From: Bifidobacterium asteroides
Lineage (GTDB): Bacteria; Actinomycetota; Actinomycetes; Actinomycetales; Bifidobacteriaceae
Length of the DNA stretch: 64,000 nt
Assembly: GCF_009683175.1 (NCBI RefSeq)
Contig: NZ_WKKW01000001.1
Span: 124,001 to 188,000, forward strand
Reading direction: 5' to 3'
Shown here: positions 6,955-17,000 of the stretch, in pieces
How the letters are laid out: each line of letters opens with the position of its first letter
Numbering within the stretch: the first letter of the stretch is position 1
The notes under the pieces: generated by a model
What the model saw: the letters and a program-made list of their open reading frames with translations, nothing else
Told to the model about the DNA's origin: nothing
The model's database searches: none
Program-made: the position numbers and the translations under genes

Positions 6955-8199
6955 TTAGTATCTGAGCGTCTCTCCGGCGTAGATCAGGCTGGGGTTGCCG
7001 GACCGGTAGCCGTGCAGCCGGTTTTGGGGGATGCCGAGCCTGGCGGCGATCCCGGAGAGCGTGTCCCCACGCTGCACGGTCACGGTCCGGCCTCCTCCAC
7101 CACCACTGCCGGTGGCGAGACGCTGGCCTGGGTGGATCACGTAGGGTGTTCGGATACCGTTGAGCCTGGCCACGGTGAGCCAGCTACCGCCGAAGACGGC
7201 GCTCAGGCAGTCGCCGGGACGCACCACATAGGTGCCGCTCCCGGTGCCTCCGCCGGAGTTGCCGCGGAGCCTCTCGTTGACCACGGCCATGACCTCCGAG
7301 TACCTGTTCCCCAGCAAGGCTCGCCTCTGCGGGTCATTGCCGTACTCACCACGGATGACTGCCGTGGCGAGGCTGCCCACATCACCGACAGGCGCACCTT
7401 GGGAGGGTGTGGGAGACGGTGTGGCCGGATTGGCCTGCGTGCCGACCGGGGCATTCGCATACTTGGACCAGGTCCCCGCATCCCCATACCACCAGTTGAC
7501 GTCCACGGCGGTCCCCACGCCGGGCACGTGTCCTGTGGAGGAGTACTGCCAGGCGGCAGCGAAAGGCCAGGGTGCCACCGAGTAGGGCGGTGCCCCGGGG
7601 TCTCTCAGACGCTCGCCTTTGTACCCGTGCGGGTAGCCGGCGACCCAGAGCCCGTAGTCGGCTCCGGCCACAGCCCGCCAGTCGCCTGCGCTGATCGTGG
7701 ACGCGGACATGTAGATGATCGGCTTGGTCCCCCAGTAGGAGGCCACACGGTCCAGCCACCGCTTGGCCCACTGGGTGTCGCCCCGGTACTTTGCAGGCGG
7801 CTCCCAGTCCAAGAAGGGGATCACGCCCGCATGCACGAGTCCGCGCGAGTTGGATTGGGCGTTGAAGAAGTCGGCCTCCTCCTCCGGGCTGTTGCCGTAC
7901 TCGGGCCTGGCGTACCCGTAGGCCCCGATCCGCAGGCCCGCGGCCTTGTTGGCGGCCAGCTGGCAGTCCGCAGAGGGATTGACGTAGCCGGTCCCTTCTG
8001 TGATCTTGGTGATCGAAAACGAGGCTCCCGATTCCTTGGCTTTCCGGGCGTCGTAGCACCCCTGGTAGCTTGCGTTGTCGAAGCCGGCGTCCGCGTAGGC
8101 GACCCCGGGGCTGAGCATGGCCAGGGCGGCCATCGCCCCCACCACGATCCTCGCGTACCGGGGTTTGGCTCGCGCATGCCGCGCATGAGACCATCGCAT
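6955..8199 (-). CDS. Secreted endolysin: GH25 muramidase, CW_7-like repeat and two LysM domains
   Basis: This 414-aa peptidoglycan hydrolase opens the wall for phage release. Residues 1-36 form a Sec signal peptide (basic N-terminus, hydrophobic core GAMAALAMLS, AYA cleavage site). A GH25 domain spans about 39-245, with the early Asp in GFD and the catalytic DWE at 131-133. A Cpl-7-type CW_7 repeat spans about 272-312, and two LysM modules span 322-362 and 371-414, separated by Gly-rich linkers. The ribosome-binding site is AAGGAGG. A signal peptide is less common in phage endolysins; it would allow Sec export, with the holin only setting the timing. Confidence 0.92.
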   Translation of the reverse strand: MRWSHARHARAKPRYARIVVGAMAALAMLSPGVAYADAGFDNASYQGCYDARKAKESGASFSITKITEGTGYVNPSADCQLAANKAAGLRIGAYGYARPEYGNSPEEEADFFNAQSNSRGLVHAGVIPFLDWEPPAKYRGDTQWAKRWLDRVASYWGTKPIIYMSASTISAGDWRAVAGADYGLWVAGYPHGYKGERLRDPGAPPYSVAPWPFAAAWQYSSTGHVPGVGTAVDVNWWYGDAGTWSKYANAPVGTQANPATPSPTPSQGAPVGDVGSLATAVIRGEYGNDPQRRALLGNRYSEVMAVVNERLRGNSGGGTGSGTYVVRPGDCLSAVFGGSWLTVARLNGIRTPYVIHPGQRLATGSGGGGGRTVTVQRGDTLSGIAARLGIPQNRLHGYRSGNPSLIYAGETLRY

Positions 8200-8224
8200 G
8201 CATATCCTCCTTAAAGTAGGTATG

Positions 8225-8249
8225 AAAAAAGCCGCCCGGATGGGCGGCT
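8225..8249 (-). terminator. Rho-independent terminator before the lysis genes
   Basis: GCCGCCC (8231-8237) pairs with GGGCGGC (8242-8248). On the minus strand the stem is followed by six U residues (8230-8225). It lies between the last tail-associated gene and the endolysin, so lysis genes depend on readthrough, antitermination or their own promoter. Confidence 0.85.
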
Positions 8250-8265
8250 GGAAACATTGATGGGG

Positions 8266-8580
8266 TCAGTCGACGGTGGGCAGGGCCTTGATCTCCTCGT
8301 AGATCTTGGTGCCCGTCCCGTTGCCCCCCAAGGAGTGGTAGGCCTTGTAAACGCGGTCGGCCTCCTCCATTACCGCCACCGGGATATGCCCGAGCGGCAC
8401 GTATTTGGCGTGGATCTCCAGGAGCTCGGCCCTGAGGAGGGTGCGCAGGCCCGTCTCCATGGCCTGGTCGCGCGCCTCCTCCTTGCGGTGGCTTTTCAGC
8501 AGCCACCCGCAGACTCCGCCCACGCCTGTCAGGAGCATGGGCACGATGGATTCGAGGATGGTCATCAGCACGTCAGGCAT
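8266..8580 (-). CDS. Small membrane protein next to tail fibre, holin-like or tail accessory
   Basis: The 104-aa protein has one N-terminal membrane segment (about residues 4-28) followed by a charged helical region containing KSHRKEEARD. The ATG follows TAGGAGG. It sits between the fibre gene and the lysis genes, where actinophages and lactic phages often encode a second holin or spanin-like component. The single membrane segment fits either; no specific family is recognised. Confidence 0.65.
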   Translation of the reverse strand: MPDVLMTILESIVPMLLTGVGGVCGWLLKSHRKEEARDQAMETGLRTLLRAELLEIHAKYVPLGHIPVAVMEEADRVYKAYHSLGGNGTGTKIYEEIKALPTVD

Positions 8581-8591
8581 CCAGGAGCCTC

Positions 8592-10970
8592 CTAGCTATC
8601 AAGCTGGCCCCCGTAGGGGAAGATGAACTGGGCTGAAGCCCAGGCGCGCGCTTCCCCCGTTACGTTCATCACGTAGACCACCTGCGGGTCCCGTTCCCAG
8701 TCAGCGCTGATGAAAGCACCGGATGGGGCGGCATACTGCAGAGTGCACGGCGCATTCATCCCAGCATGTGGGTACACCTTCCGAATATGCGCCACGGCCT
8801 TATACCCCCCGTGGGGGATGTTGCCCTGCACGGCAACGGTCATGTAGCACATGCCGCCCGCGATATCCAAACGGGAGCGGTTCAAATAGTCGCTGAAATC
8901 CGGATAGAAGTCGATCCACTGGTCAAAGGGCACGTTGATATGCGGGGTGTAACAGGTACCGTTGAGGTCCAGGTTGTCGGCGGTTATGCTAACGCTCGAG
9001 CGCCAATGACTGTCCCGTGATATGCTGATTTCCGGCGTCTGGGCGCTGGTGCCCATCCTCAGCCGGCTGGCCAGCCCTTGCTTATCGTGGTCACCCCAGA
9101 TCAGCCAGTAGGGGGTCGCCGGGTCGCCGGCGACGCCCTGCAGTCCGCCCATAGTGGTCCCATTGATAAGCGTTTGGCTCAGCTGGATGCGGTCACCCTT
9201 CACGGCGGTCTGAAACCCGCCCACAGCCTGCACTCCATCCCCGGAGGCGCGGAAAATGTAGTCGCCGTCCTGGTCCTTGACCCAGAAACCCGACTGGTCG
9301 AAACCGACCAGCCCGTCCGGCGTGGAGAACAGGCCCGACTTGACGATGGCGGCCGTGAGCATCCCCACATCGATCTCGTCGGCCTTGATCTTGCGCACGA
9401 GCAGCTTTTCCAGCAGCGCCTCGCTGGCGGTGACCTTGTCCGCGACGACGGCACCGTCCGCCAGGCAGATGGTGCCCACGCTGCCGGCCACCAGCACCTC
9501 CTGCGCCAACAGCACGTAATCCTTGAAAGCTTGGCCGTTCCACACCTGGATACCCACGACATTATTCGCCTTGTCCAATTGCATCCACAGGTCGCCCAGA
9601 GCCAGACCCCCGTGCGCCGGCTCGGATGCTGAGGCGATGATCCGGTTCTTTCCGTCAGCCGTGGTCTGCGCCCTGGCCGCCTGGTCCTTGGCGGCCTGGC
9701 TGTCGGTCACGTCCCGGACGGTCAGGCCGGTGATCCACCAGCCTTTCGCAGCGTCCCCGTAGCCGGCGATGTTGAGCCACACGCTCAGACTGTGGTCCGT
9801 GTCGGTCCACTGGTCGGGCGTGCCGACGACGGCCTCCCTCCACACCCAGGAGGAGGCCTCCCCCGGGGTGACCGTGACCGCCTCATCCCAGTGCGTGTTT
9901 GGGTTGACATACCGCCAGCCGATCCGCAGATCCTCCCGGTTTTTCCCGTCGCAGATGGCCCAGAATCCGAAACGATACTTGCGTCCACGATCCAACGGAA
10001 AGCGCCAGGAGCTGAAGTAATCCCTCTGCGTCAAGGCTCCGTATGTGGCGTAAGGCAGGGGCGGCTTGGCCGGGGCACCGCTCGTGCCCATGCTCAGGCC
10101 GAAGCCGTCCAGATCCCCCCATGCCGGGTCGAAGGCGGGGTTGCGGATCAGCTCCACGCCACGGGAGAGGGCCGCATCGGCCTTGCTGCTGGCCGCCGCG
10201 CTCTGGCTGACCGCCGTGGTGGCACTGCTCGAGGCCTGCTTGGCTGTATCCGCTGCGCTGACGGCCGTGTCCATGGCCTTGCCGACACTGCCGGACAGGC
10301 CGTCGGCGATGCTCTTGGCCTGGCTGGCCGTGCTGCCGGCGCTTGCAGCGGCCTTGCCCGCATCGGCGGCCGCCTGACTGGCACTGGACGCGGTCTGCTT
10401 GACCCCCGCGATTTCGTTGATGGCCTGCTGAGCCTTGTCCTGCGCCTCCTTGATCTCATCGGCACCCACCACGCTCTTGACCGTCACGCTCACAGCCTCT
10501 GTGACGTCGGACCCGTTGGGTGCCGGGCTGCCATCCTCCGCATGCGCATCATCCCAGGCCCTTGCCGTCACCTGGTGGACGCTGTCCGCCTCATACGGGC
10601 CCAGGGTCGCCGTGCCCCTGACCCGCAGCTGGCCAGCCTCGATCCCATCCACCAGGATCTGGACGTGGTCGAAATCGGCGGGCACGCCGCCCTGCAAAGT
10701 GCCGTCCCAGGAGACCAGGATCATGCCGGCAGCCGAGTCCACGCCGATGCCGGAGGGCATGCCCGGAGGGGTCGTGTCCCCCACCCAGGGGGCGATGCCG
10801 GACAGGCCCGCGTCAGGGCCGATGACCGTCCTGGTGCCGTTATTGTTATGCCAGGTGGCGCTGCCGGACTTGCGGGTCTGCTGTTTTTTCGCCTTTGACA
10901 GTGCCAGCTGCGCGAGACCGGCTGCCGTATCCTCCCTGCTCCTGGGCGTGATGTCAGCGTGAAAAGCCAT
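8592..10970 (-). CDS. Tail fibre / receptor-binding minor structural protein
   Basis: The 792-aa protein starts with a particle-attachment region (1-65), then an FN3-like domain (about 65-165) and a long Ala/Ser-rich coiled coil (about 170-270) typical of fibre shafts. A jelly-roll, carbohydrate-binding-like domain follows (about 275-430). Then comes the segment LGDLWMQLDKANNVVGIQVW and the adjacent AGSVGTICLADGAVVADKV, which recur in Gram-positive siphophage tail proteins. The C-terminal 150 residues are beta-rich and likely bind the receptor. The ATG at 10970 follows GGAGT. It is the last large tail gene and the probable host-range determinant. Confidence 0.8.
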   Translation of the reverse strand: MAFHADITPRSREDTAAGLAQLALSKAKKQQTRKSGSATWHNNNGTRTVIGPDAGLSGIAPWVGDTTPPGMPSGIGVDSAAGMILVSWDGTLQGGVPADFDHVQILVDGIEAGQLRVRGTATLGPYEADSVHQVTARAWDDAHAEDGSPAPNGSDVTEAVSVTVKSVVGADEIKEAQDKAQQAINEIAGVKQTASSASQAAADAGKAAASAGSTASQAKSIADGLSGSVGKAMDTAVSAADTAKQASSSATTAVSQSAAASSKADAALSRGVELIRNPAFDPAWGDLDGFGLSMGTSGAPAKPPLPYATYGALTQRDYFSSWRFPLDRGRKYRFGFWAICDGKNREDLRIGWRYVNPNTHWDEAVTVTPGEASSWVWREAVVGTPDQWTDTDHSLSVWLNIAGYGDAAKGWWITGLTVRDVTDSQAAKDQAARAQTTADGKNRIIASASEPAHGGLALGDLWMQLDKANNVVGIQVWNGQAFKDYVLLAQEVLVAGSVGTICLADGAVVADKVTASEALLEKLLVRKIKADEIDVGMLTAAIVKSGLFSTPDGLVGFDQSGFWVKDQDGDYIFRASGDGVQAVGGFQTAVKGDRIQLSQTLINGTTMGGLQGVAGDPATPYWLIWGDHDKQGLASRLRMGTSAQTPEISISRDSHWRSSVSITADNLDLNGTCYTPHINVPFDQWIDFYPDFSDYLNRSRLDIAGGMCYMTVAVQGNIPHGGYKAVAHIRKVYPHAGMNAPCTLQYAAPSGAFISADWERDPQVVYVMNVTGEARAWASAQFIFPYGGQLDS

Positions 10971-10986
10971 CAATACTCCTTAACTA

Positions 10987-12195
10987 TCACTGGAACGGCG
11001 CATCGAGCACGTCAAATTTGACGCTCGCTTTGCTGGTCTGGTCGCCGCTCATCTCCATGAGCCTCAGCTCGTAGCGGCCATCCGGCAGGGTCGGGAAGCC
11101 CGCCACGTCCAGGTCGACCCGCTCCCCCGGCCAGAACGACCCGCACGGGTGTATGGGCATGCCACGGGCATCCGTGTCGTCGAAGTCGATGCTGCCGGTG
11201 ATCTGCATGAGCCTGCCGGCTGTGGCGACCCCTGTCAGGTGCTCCTTGAGCAGGGCCAGATTGTCGGTGTCCGTGTCCCCATAGACCGCCTCCCGGAGGA
11301 TGGGCGGGTCCTGCATGTGGGTGATCTCATCCATCTGCTCCCAGTAGGCGGTGATGGTGCTCTCGTCCTGCCCTGCGCCCGTCGCATACCAGCGCTGGTA
11401 GCCGTCCTGATAGTCGACGGTCAGCCCCTCCAGGCTGCCTGCCCCCGCATAGGAGGACAGGAGGATCGGCGGATGGCCCATGTCCAGGTACACGTCCGCA
11501 TCGCTCCCAGCCAGGAAACGTACCCGCGCATGGCTGGGGTCAGCCCAGTATGGCCGGAAAGCCAAGTCTGGACCACCCTTTGAATTGGCTATGTTCGTAA
11601 TCAGCTGGGAGACCGATAAATTTTGGACATTCCACGCCTGGTAGTTGGTGCGCTGGTGGATGCCCTTCTCGCCCAGGTAAGTCCAGTCGATAGGCAGGCT
11701 GCCGCCTTGCTTGGCATCGGTGGCAATCCGGCCGAGCTCGCTGCATATGCCCCGAAAGCTGAGAGCGTCGAAGCTGATCGTGTCGGTGCTGGTCCCGTCG
11801 CGGAAAGCTCCGTCCCTGACCGCGTAGCGTGACTGGAGGATGGCCATGGGACTCTCCAGGCTGAAGGTCGTATCGAGGAGCGTGTCCTCCCGGCTGCCGA
11901 TCTTGCCCCACATGATGGGCGCGCCCATGTCCTCCGGGTCTTGCAAGTCTCGTACCCAGCAGGTGAGGATGCCGCGCCTGCGAGAGTCCAGGAGGCTGTC
12001 ACGCCCGGATGGCGTGCTGGCGTCCAGAGCGGACCAGGGGATGGTCAGGTTGCTCTCATCAGCTTTCCCAGTGCCCTTATCCGTGGTTTGGAAGCCAAAA
12101 TCGGAAATGCTCAAGTCCCATGAAAAGGATGGGATATCGATGGGGGCGATGACATGACCGTCGCGCACGTCGATGATCCAGTGTCGCCAACTCAC
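10987..12195 (-). CDS. Minor tail protein
   Basis: The 402-aa beta-rich protein lies between the Dit-like/baseplate genes and the fibre, where actinophages encode the tail-tip hub. It resembles Gp37-like minor tail proteins of actinophages in order and size, but I assign this mainly by synteny. I choose GTG at 12195, which overlaps the upstream stop (GTGA) and follows AAGGGG. An in-frame GTG at 12216 is an alternative. Confidence 0.75.
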   Translation of the reverse strand: MSWRHWIIDVRDGHVIAPIDIPSFSWDLSISDFGFQTTDKGTGKADESNLTIPWSALDASTPSGRDSLLDSRRRGILTCWVRDLQDPEDMGAPIMWGKIGSREDTLLDTTFSLESPMAILQSRYAVRDGAFRDGTSTDTISFDALSFRGICSELGRIATDAKQGGSLPIDWTYLGEKGIHQRTNYQAWNVQNLSVSQLITNIANSKGGPDLAFRPYWADPSHARVRFLAGSDADVYLDMGHPPILLSSYAGAGSLEGLTVDYQDGYQRWYATGAGQDESTITAYWEQMDEITHMQDPPILREAVYGDTDTDNLALLKEHLTGVATAGRLMQITGSIDFDDTDARGMPIHPCGSFWPGERVDLDVAGFPTLPDGRYELRLMEMSGDQTSKASVKFDVLDAPFQ

Positions 12196-13151
12196 TTGGC
12201 TGGCCCCTTGTCCCACACCGTCAGCGACCTGCCAGGATAGGACAAGCCATTGGCGCTCAAGCCATAATGGAAGAAGGGCCCGCTACCAGGCCCACCTTTT
12301 TTAGCTGCGACCCCGTTGCGGATGCGGGCCGTGTGTTCGCCTTTGGGCACCTTGACCAGCTTGGTGCCGTACACCTGCGTCCACACGCCCCGCCCGGCAA
12401 GGGTTTCGAAGCTGCTGTAGGGGATGTCGTCCCCGTCCATTTGGAAGGTCACCGCCCAGCTCAGCCACTCGTCCACGGCAGGCATGCGCGCCGACCCGTC
12501 CGGCTCTTGATACCAGTAGGACACGTCGCCCTTGTATTCCAGCTCCACCCACCGATCCGTCGGCACATAAAACTGGACCGGATACTCGTGGTACCACACC
12601 TTGACGTTGCCGTCGCCCCACAGGTCGACGCGACGGTCCACGGTCTGCCCCAGCATGCCAAGATCGGCTCCGTATGGCAGCGCATAGTCCACATCACCCC
12701 AGGCCATGGCCGATGCGGTGCTCATCGCCCCTGCAGGCATCTGCATGTAACCGATCACCTGGCCGCCGACCTCCACCTCAGGCTCGGCCGGCGATGCGGA
12801 CGGCGTACCCTGCTGCACTCTCACATGCACAAGATTGTCCGGCGACCCGGTGTGAGAGATGATATAAACCGCGTCTATGCGCGGGTAGGTCGCATCTCCC
12901 GCATCCACGGTGTTCTCGGTGCACGGGTCGCCGGCACCTCCCCAGTAGGCGATGCTCATGCCGTCCGCCTCGCCCATGGAGCACACGGCGGCCCCAGGGC
13001 TCACCCCGTAGCGCAGATCCTGACGGCCCGATACGTCTAGCCCTTGGATGACGCCGGTGTTGGCCCACTGGGCGGCTATCACCATCCGATGGGTGAGCGC
13101 GTCGCATCCTTGCCCGGACGAGTCCGGGGCCACTCCCAAAGCAGTAGACAT
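12192..13151 (-). CDS. Minor tail protein
   Basis: The 319-aa protein starts MSTALGVAP and has an N-terminal half resembling base-plate or appendage adaptor domains found in siphophage tails. Its C-terminal half is beta-rich with many aromatic residues, compatible with a carbohydrate-binding fold. The ATG at 13151 follows AGGAGG. It overlaps the next tail gene by 4 nt and follows the Dit-like gene by 11 bp. The specific role is inferred from order only. Confidence 0.75.
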   Translation of the reverse strand: MSTALGVAPDSSGQGCDALTHRMVIAAQWANTGVIQGLDVSGRQDLRYGVSPGAAVCSMGEADGMSIAYWGGAGDPCTENTVDAGDATYPRIDAVYIISHTGSPDNLVHVRVQQGTPSASPAEPEVEVGGQVIGYMQMPAGAMSTASAMAWGDVDYALPYGADLGMLGQTVDRRVDLWGDGNVKVWYHEYPVQFYVPTDRWVELEYKGDVSYWYQEPDGSARMPAVDEWLSWAVTFQMDGDDIPYSSFETLAGRGVWTQVYGTKLVKVPKGEHTARIRNGVAAKKGGPGSGPFFHYGLSANGLSYPGRSLTVWDKGPAK

Positions 13152-13162
13152 CAAAACCTCCT

Positions 13163-14044
13163 CTATAAGTACGTGTCATGGACGCTGATGGTCGCCCAGC
13201 CGTCTCCGGGGGTCATCAGCTGCACCGAAAGGGACCCGCCGGCAGGCACCAGCGGAAAGCCGCGCCTGGTCAGCAGCCGGCTCACATCCACGCCGCCCAT
13301 GGACGCGGTCTGCGTCCGGCAATCCAATATCAGTGGGACACGGGCCACACTCCCCGACCACTGCACTGACCTGCCGTCCGAGCCCACCAGGAGCACACCG
13401 TCAGGCATCGGCCCCGTCACCGTGATCACCGGGTAGGCCGTGGCGGACCCGCGATTGCGCAGCAGGGCCACGCTCTGCGGCGACCCGGCATCCGTCCCGT
13501 AGGACAGCGGATAAACCAGCCCCCGTCCCTTGCCCCCGTAAAAGAGCCCTCCGGATGTGGAGGACACCGGGTACACCTGCACGTCCGTAGACTGCCAGGA
13601 GAGCCGCTCGGGCCGGGGGCAGACGACGGTCATGGTGCCGACCATGCGGCCCTCATGCCATGAGGCATCACTGGAGACGGTCACATAGCCGGTCGCATAC
13701 GTGTCGTCCGCACCGTCCGCCACGCGCAGGCGGACCAGCTGGCCGGCTGCGGACAGGAGCATGTTGAGTGAGGCGATCACCGCATCGTGCTGCTCGGCCA
13801 GCGCCACCCAGTGGATGGTGACGGTCCTGGCCGAGTAGAGGATCTCCGAGGATGCTATGTCGTGCGCCCCGTTGCCTGATGCGCGCTCGGTGAGCGTGAC
13901 CTTAGCCTCCGGGGTGCTGCGCCAGCCTTCCATGCCCTCAGTGGTGATGCCGAGACCGTCAGGACGGTCCTGCCGTTTGCTGCCGGCCAGCAGGACCGTC
14001 CTGTCCCCGTAGTGGATCTCCGCGTAGGCAGGCATATAGCTCAT
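13163..14044 (-). CDS. Distal tail (Dit)-like protein
   Basis: The 293-aa protein is encoded directly after the tape measure (ATGA overlap at 14041-14044). This is the standard place for the siphovirus distal tail component that forms the hub connecting tube to tail tip. The N-terminal 110 residues include the strand-rich segment expected of the Dit belt domain, and the C-terminal part is a second beta domain. No diagnostic short motif is available, so the call rests on order, length and composition. Confidence 0.75.
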   Translation of the reverse strand: MSYMPAYAEIHYGDRTVLLAGSKRQDRPDGLGITTEGMEGWRSTPEAKVTLTERASGNGAHDIASSEILYSARTVTIHWVALAEQHDAVIASLNMLLSAAGQLVRLRVADGADDTYATGYVTVSSDASWHEGRMVGTMTVVCPRPERLSWQSTDVQVYPVSSTSGGLFYGGKGRGLVYPLSYGTDAGSPQSVALLRNRGSATAYPVITVTGPMPDGVLLVGSDGRSVQWSGSVARVPLILDCRTQTASMGGVDVSRLLTRRGFPLVPAGGSLSVQLMTPGDGWATISVHDTYL

Positions 14045-17000
14045 GACTCTCCCATCGCCGACTGCATGAGCGCATGGGCGGCTGTCCTGCCGTCGATGGT
14101 GCCCTGAACGTAGGGGTCCTTGACCCCGTAGTTGTTGATAATCACCTGCATGGGCGGCAGCTTCTCAGCCCGAGACTCCTGACGGCCCCCGTCCTTGGCG
14201 AAGAGGGCGCGCTGCTGGTCGCCGGTCAACACCAGCTCAGGGTCGCTCGTCTGGTTGCTGACGATGGTCACCCCGGGAGCCAGATAGCCGCCCTTGTCGT
14301 ACAGGCTGGGGACGATGCCGCCCTCCGCATATCCGCCAGGCCGGTTCAGGGCCGACAGGCTCCCATACCGGTGCAGCGCATAGTTCAAGCCCGCATAAAT
14401 GTTGGCCAGCGGGTCCGTGATCGGCCGGCTGGCGAAAGGCCCCGCATAGGCGGCGAAGGTCGGAGGGATCACCTGCATGAGCCCTTGGGAGGGGATGCCG
14501 GCTTTCGCATTGCTGTCCCAGTTGTTGATGGCGGCTGGGTTGCCTCCGCTCTCCTGGCTCATCCGGCGGAGCACTGTGTCGGTCCAGCTGTCCGGCTGGC
14601 CCAGCATGTGCAGGGCCTGGACCACCAGTCCCCGCCAGCGTTGCACGCCCGACCCGCCGGACCCGGCGCTGGACATGCTGGAGATCAGGCTCTTGGCCTT
14701 GTCGACCAGCCCCTGCATGACCTTGACCGGCAACTGGGCGATAAGCCGCCCCCAGTCGCCTGCGCCGATGCCCGCTAGCAGCCTCTTGACCGGGTCCACG
14801 ATCAGCCGGGAGACCATACCACCAGGGTCGCTGAAAAATTCGCTAACGCTCTTGGCTGCGTTGGACAGCCAGGTTTCGGCGCTCTGGACGATGCCGCCCA
14901 GGTCGAAACGGGGCACTATCCCGCCAGCTGCGAAGCCCATGTCGGCACGCACGGCAGCGGGGCCGGACTGGCGGGCCAGACGATTCCACCGGTACACGTT
15001 GTCCGGGCCGACGGCGCGCACCCACTCGGGCACCATCCAGGCTTCGCCGGGCGAGGTCATCGCCAGGATCGTATCCTGCCCAGGCGCATACCCCGGATTG
15101 ATGCCACCCTCCGCAAAGTGCGCGTCAGGCAGCGTCAGCTTCAGGCCGACAGCGCCGGCCACCTTGTTCCAAACGTTTTTGATCCCGTTGGTGTACACGG
15201 TGTCGACCACCCAGCGGACGGGCTTGGCAGCCGCATCCCTGATCTGATCCCAGGACCTGCCGATCCAGTCCTTGGTCGTTTCAAAAGCCTGCCCGATGGC
15301 ATGGATGCCGTCCTTAAAGGGTCCGAGCACGTTGCGGTCGATCCAGTTCCAGGCGTTCTGCGACTTTGAGCTGATCCAGTCCCAGACGGGCCGGATCGCG
15401 TTGTCATAAAGCCAGTGGAAGATCTTTGCCAGACCGTTGATCTCCCTGTTCCAAGCGTCCATGACATGGGCCTTGATCCAGCCCCAGGCGTCGCGGAACT
15501 TGTCCACGATCCAGTCCCAGACCGGACGGATGTATTTCGCATACAGGTCGTTCCACGCATCCCCCAGCGCTTTGGCACCGTTTTTGAATGGGGTTATGAC
15601 ATGATCGTTGATCCAGTTCCAGGCGGTCCCCATGGCCTTCCTGATGCCGTCGAAGGCGGGCTGGATGACCTTGTGCCACAGGTCCTCCACCGGCTTTTTG
15701 AGCAGGTTGAAGGCGATCACCCACGGGGTGACGAAAGACGTGACCACGAAGGTGATCAGAATCTTGAACACTTGGACGATCCCCTGCCCGATCGTCTTGA
15801 GCACGTTCCATGCTCCCTTGGCGACGCCGGTGACCTTCGACCACGCGGTCTTGAAGAAGTTCACAAATGGTCCGGAGAACCACTTGCCCACATTCCCCGC
15901 GACCTTCTTGATGCCGTTCAGCGCACCGTTGACCGCGTCGCGGAAGGGTTTGCACTTATTGTAGGCGAGCGTAAAGGCTCCGACCAGCAAGCCTATGGCC
16001 AGCACAGCCATGCCGATCTTGCTTTTGATAAAGACCGCATCGAGCAGCTTGAAAGCGGTCTTGAACGCTTTCACAGCTTTGTTCGCCAGTAGGACGGCTG
16101 TCACCACGCCGGTGATGCCGCCTACTACGCCTAGCAGGACCTTGACGAGCGTCCGGTGCGAGTCGGTAAACTTTTTTATCGATTCTGCCCCGCTGACAAA
16201 CCATTTCAATACGCCTGTCAACGCGGGCAGGAACTTGGCAGCAAGCGTTATGCGGGTCGTGTCCAGAACCTGGTTGAAACGGTCGGTCTGTACGCGTGCG
16301 GTGTTTTGGGTCTCCTTCCAGGTGCTGATGTCCTTGCCGTTCTTCTTGGCGGCATCCGATATGCCTTTCACATTCTTCGCAAAGGTCTGCGTGCTGCCGC
16401 CGGAGAGCATGAGGGCCGTGTTCATTCCGGTGGCCCCGCCCATGATCTTCTTGAGGGCTTCCGTGTAGGTCTGCGCCTGCGGGCTGCCCTGCTTGAGCTG
16501 GTCGTTGAAGCCCTTGCTCTTGGTGTACATCTGTTCCCACTGGCGGACCAGTGCAGCCTGCTGGTCAGGGAGTGCTTTGAGACCCTGCCTGTAGTCGTTG
16601 AGGGTTACAGACCCGTCCATGACGCCTTTGGCGAGCTGCTTGGCTTTGCCGGTCAGCTGGCCGAACATGGTGGACGCGTTTTCTGCGGCGAACCTGCTCT
16701 GGTTGAACGTGTTGAGCATGATGGTACCGGAGGGGCCCATGTGCTTGAGGATGGTCTCCGACAGGTAGCCGATCGTGCCGGTCAGGCCACGCTTGCCCAG
16801 ATTCTGCGCCACATCCACGCTGCTGATGCCGAACTGCTGCATCTCGTTGACAGCCACTTGATTGGGTGCCTGGAGAGCGCGGATGGTGTTGGCCAGCTCC
16901 TGGGTGGACTCCTGGGCGCTGGTGCCGTGCGAGGTCAGGGTCGCTTCAGCGCCGCCGACCTCGGCGAAGCTGATGCCTGCTGCGGATGCGACGGGCAGCA

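Noticed and set aside
6922-8214. A 430-codon rightward ORF opposite the endolysin gene.
   Set aside because: The minus-strand gene has clear GH25, CW_7-like and LysM domains and a ribosome-binding site. The opposite frame is a shadow of codon bias.
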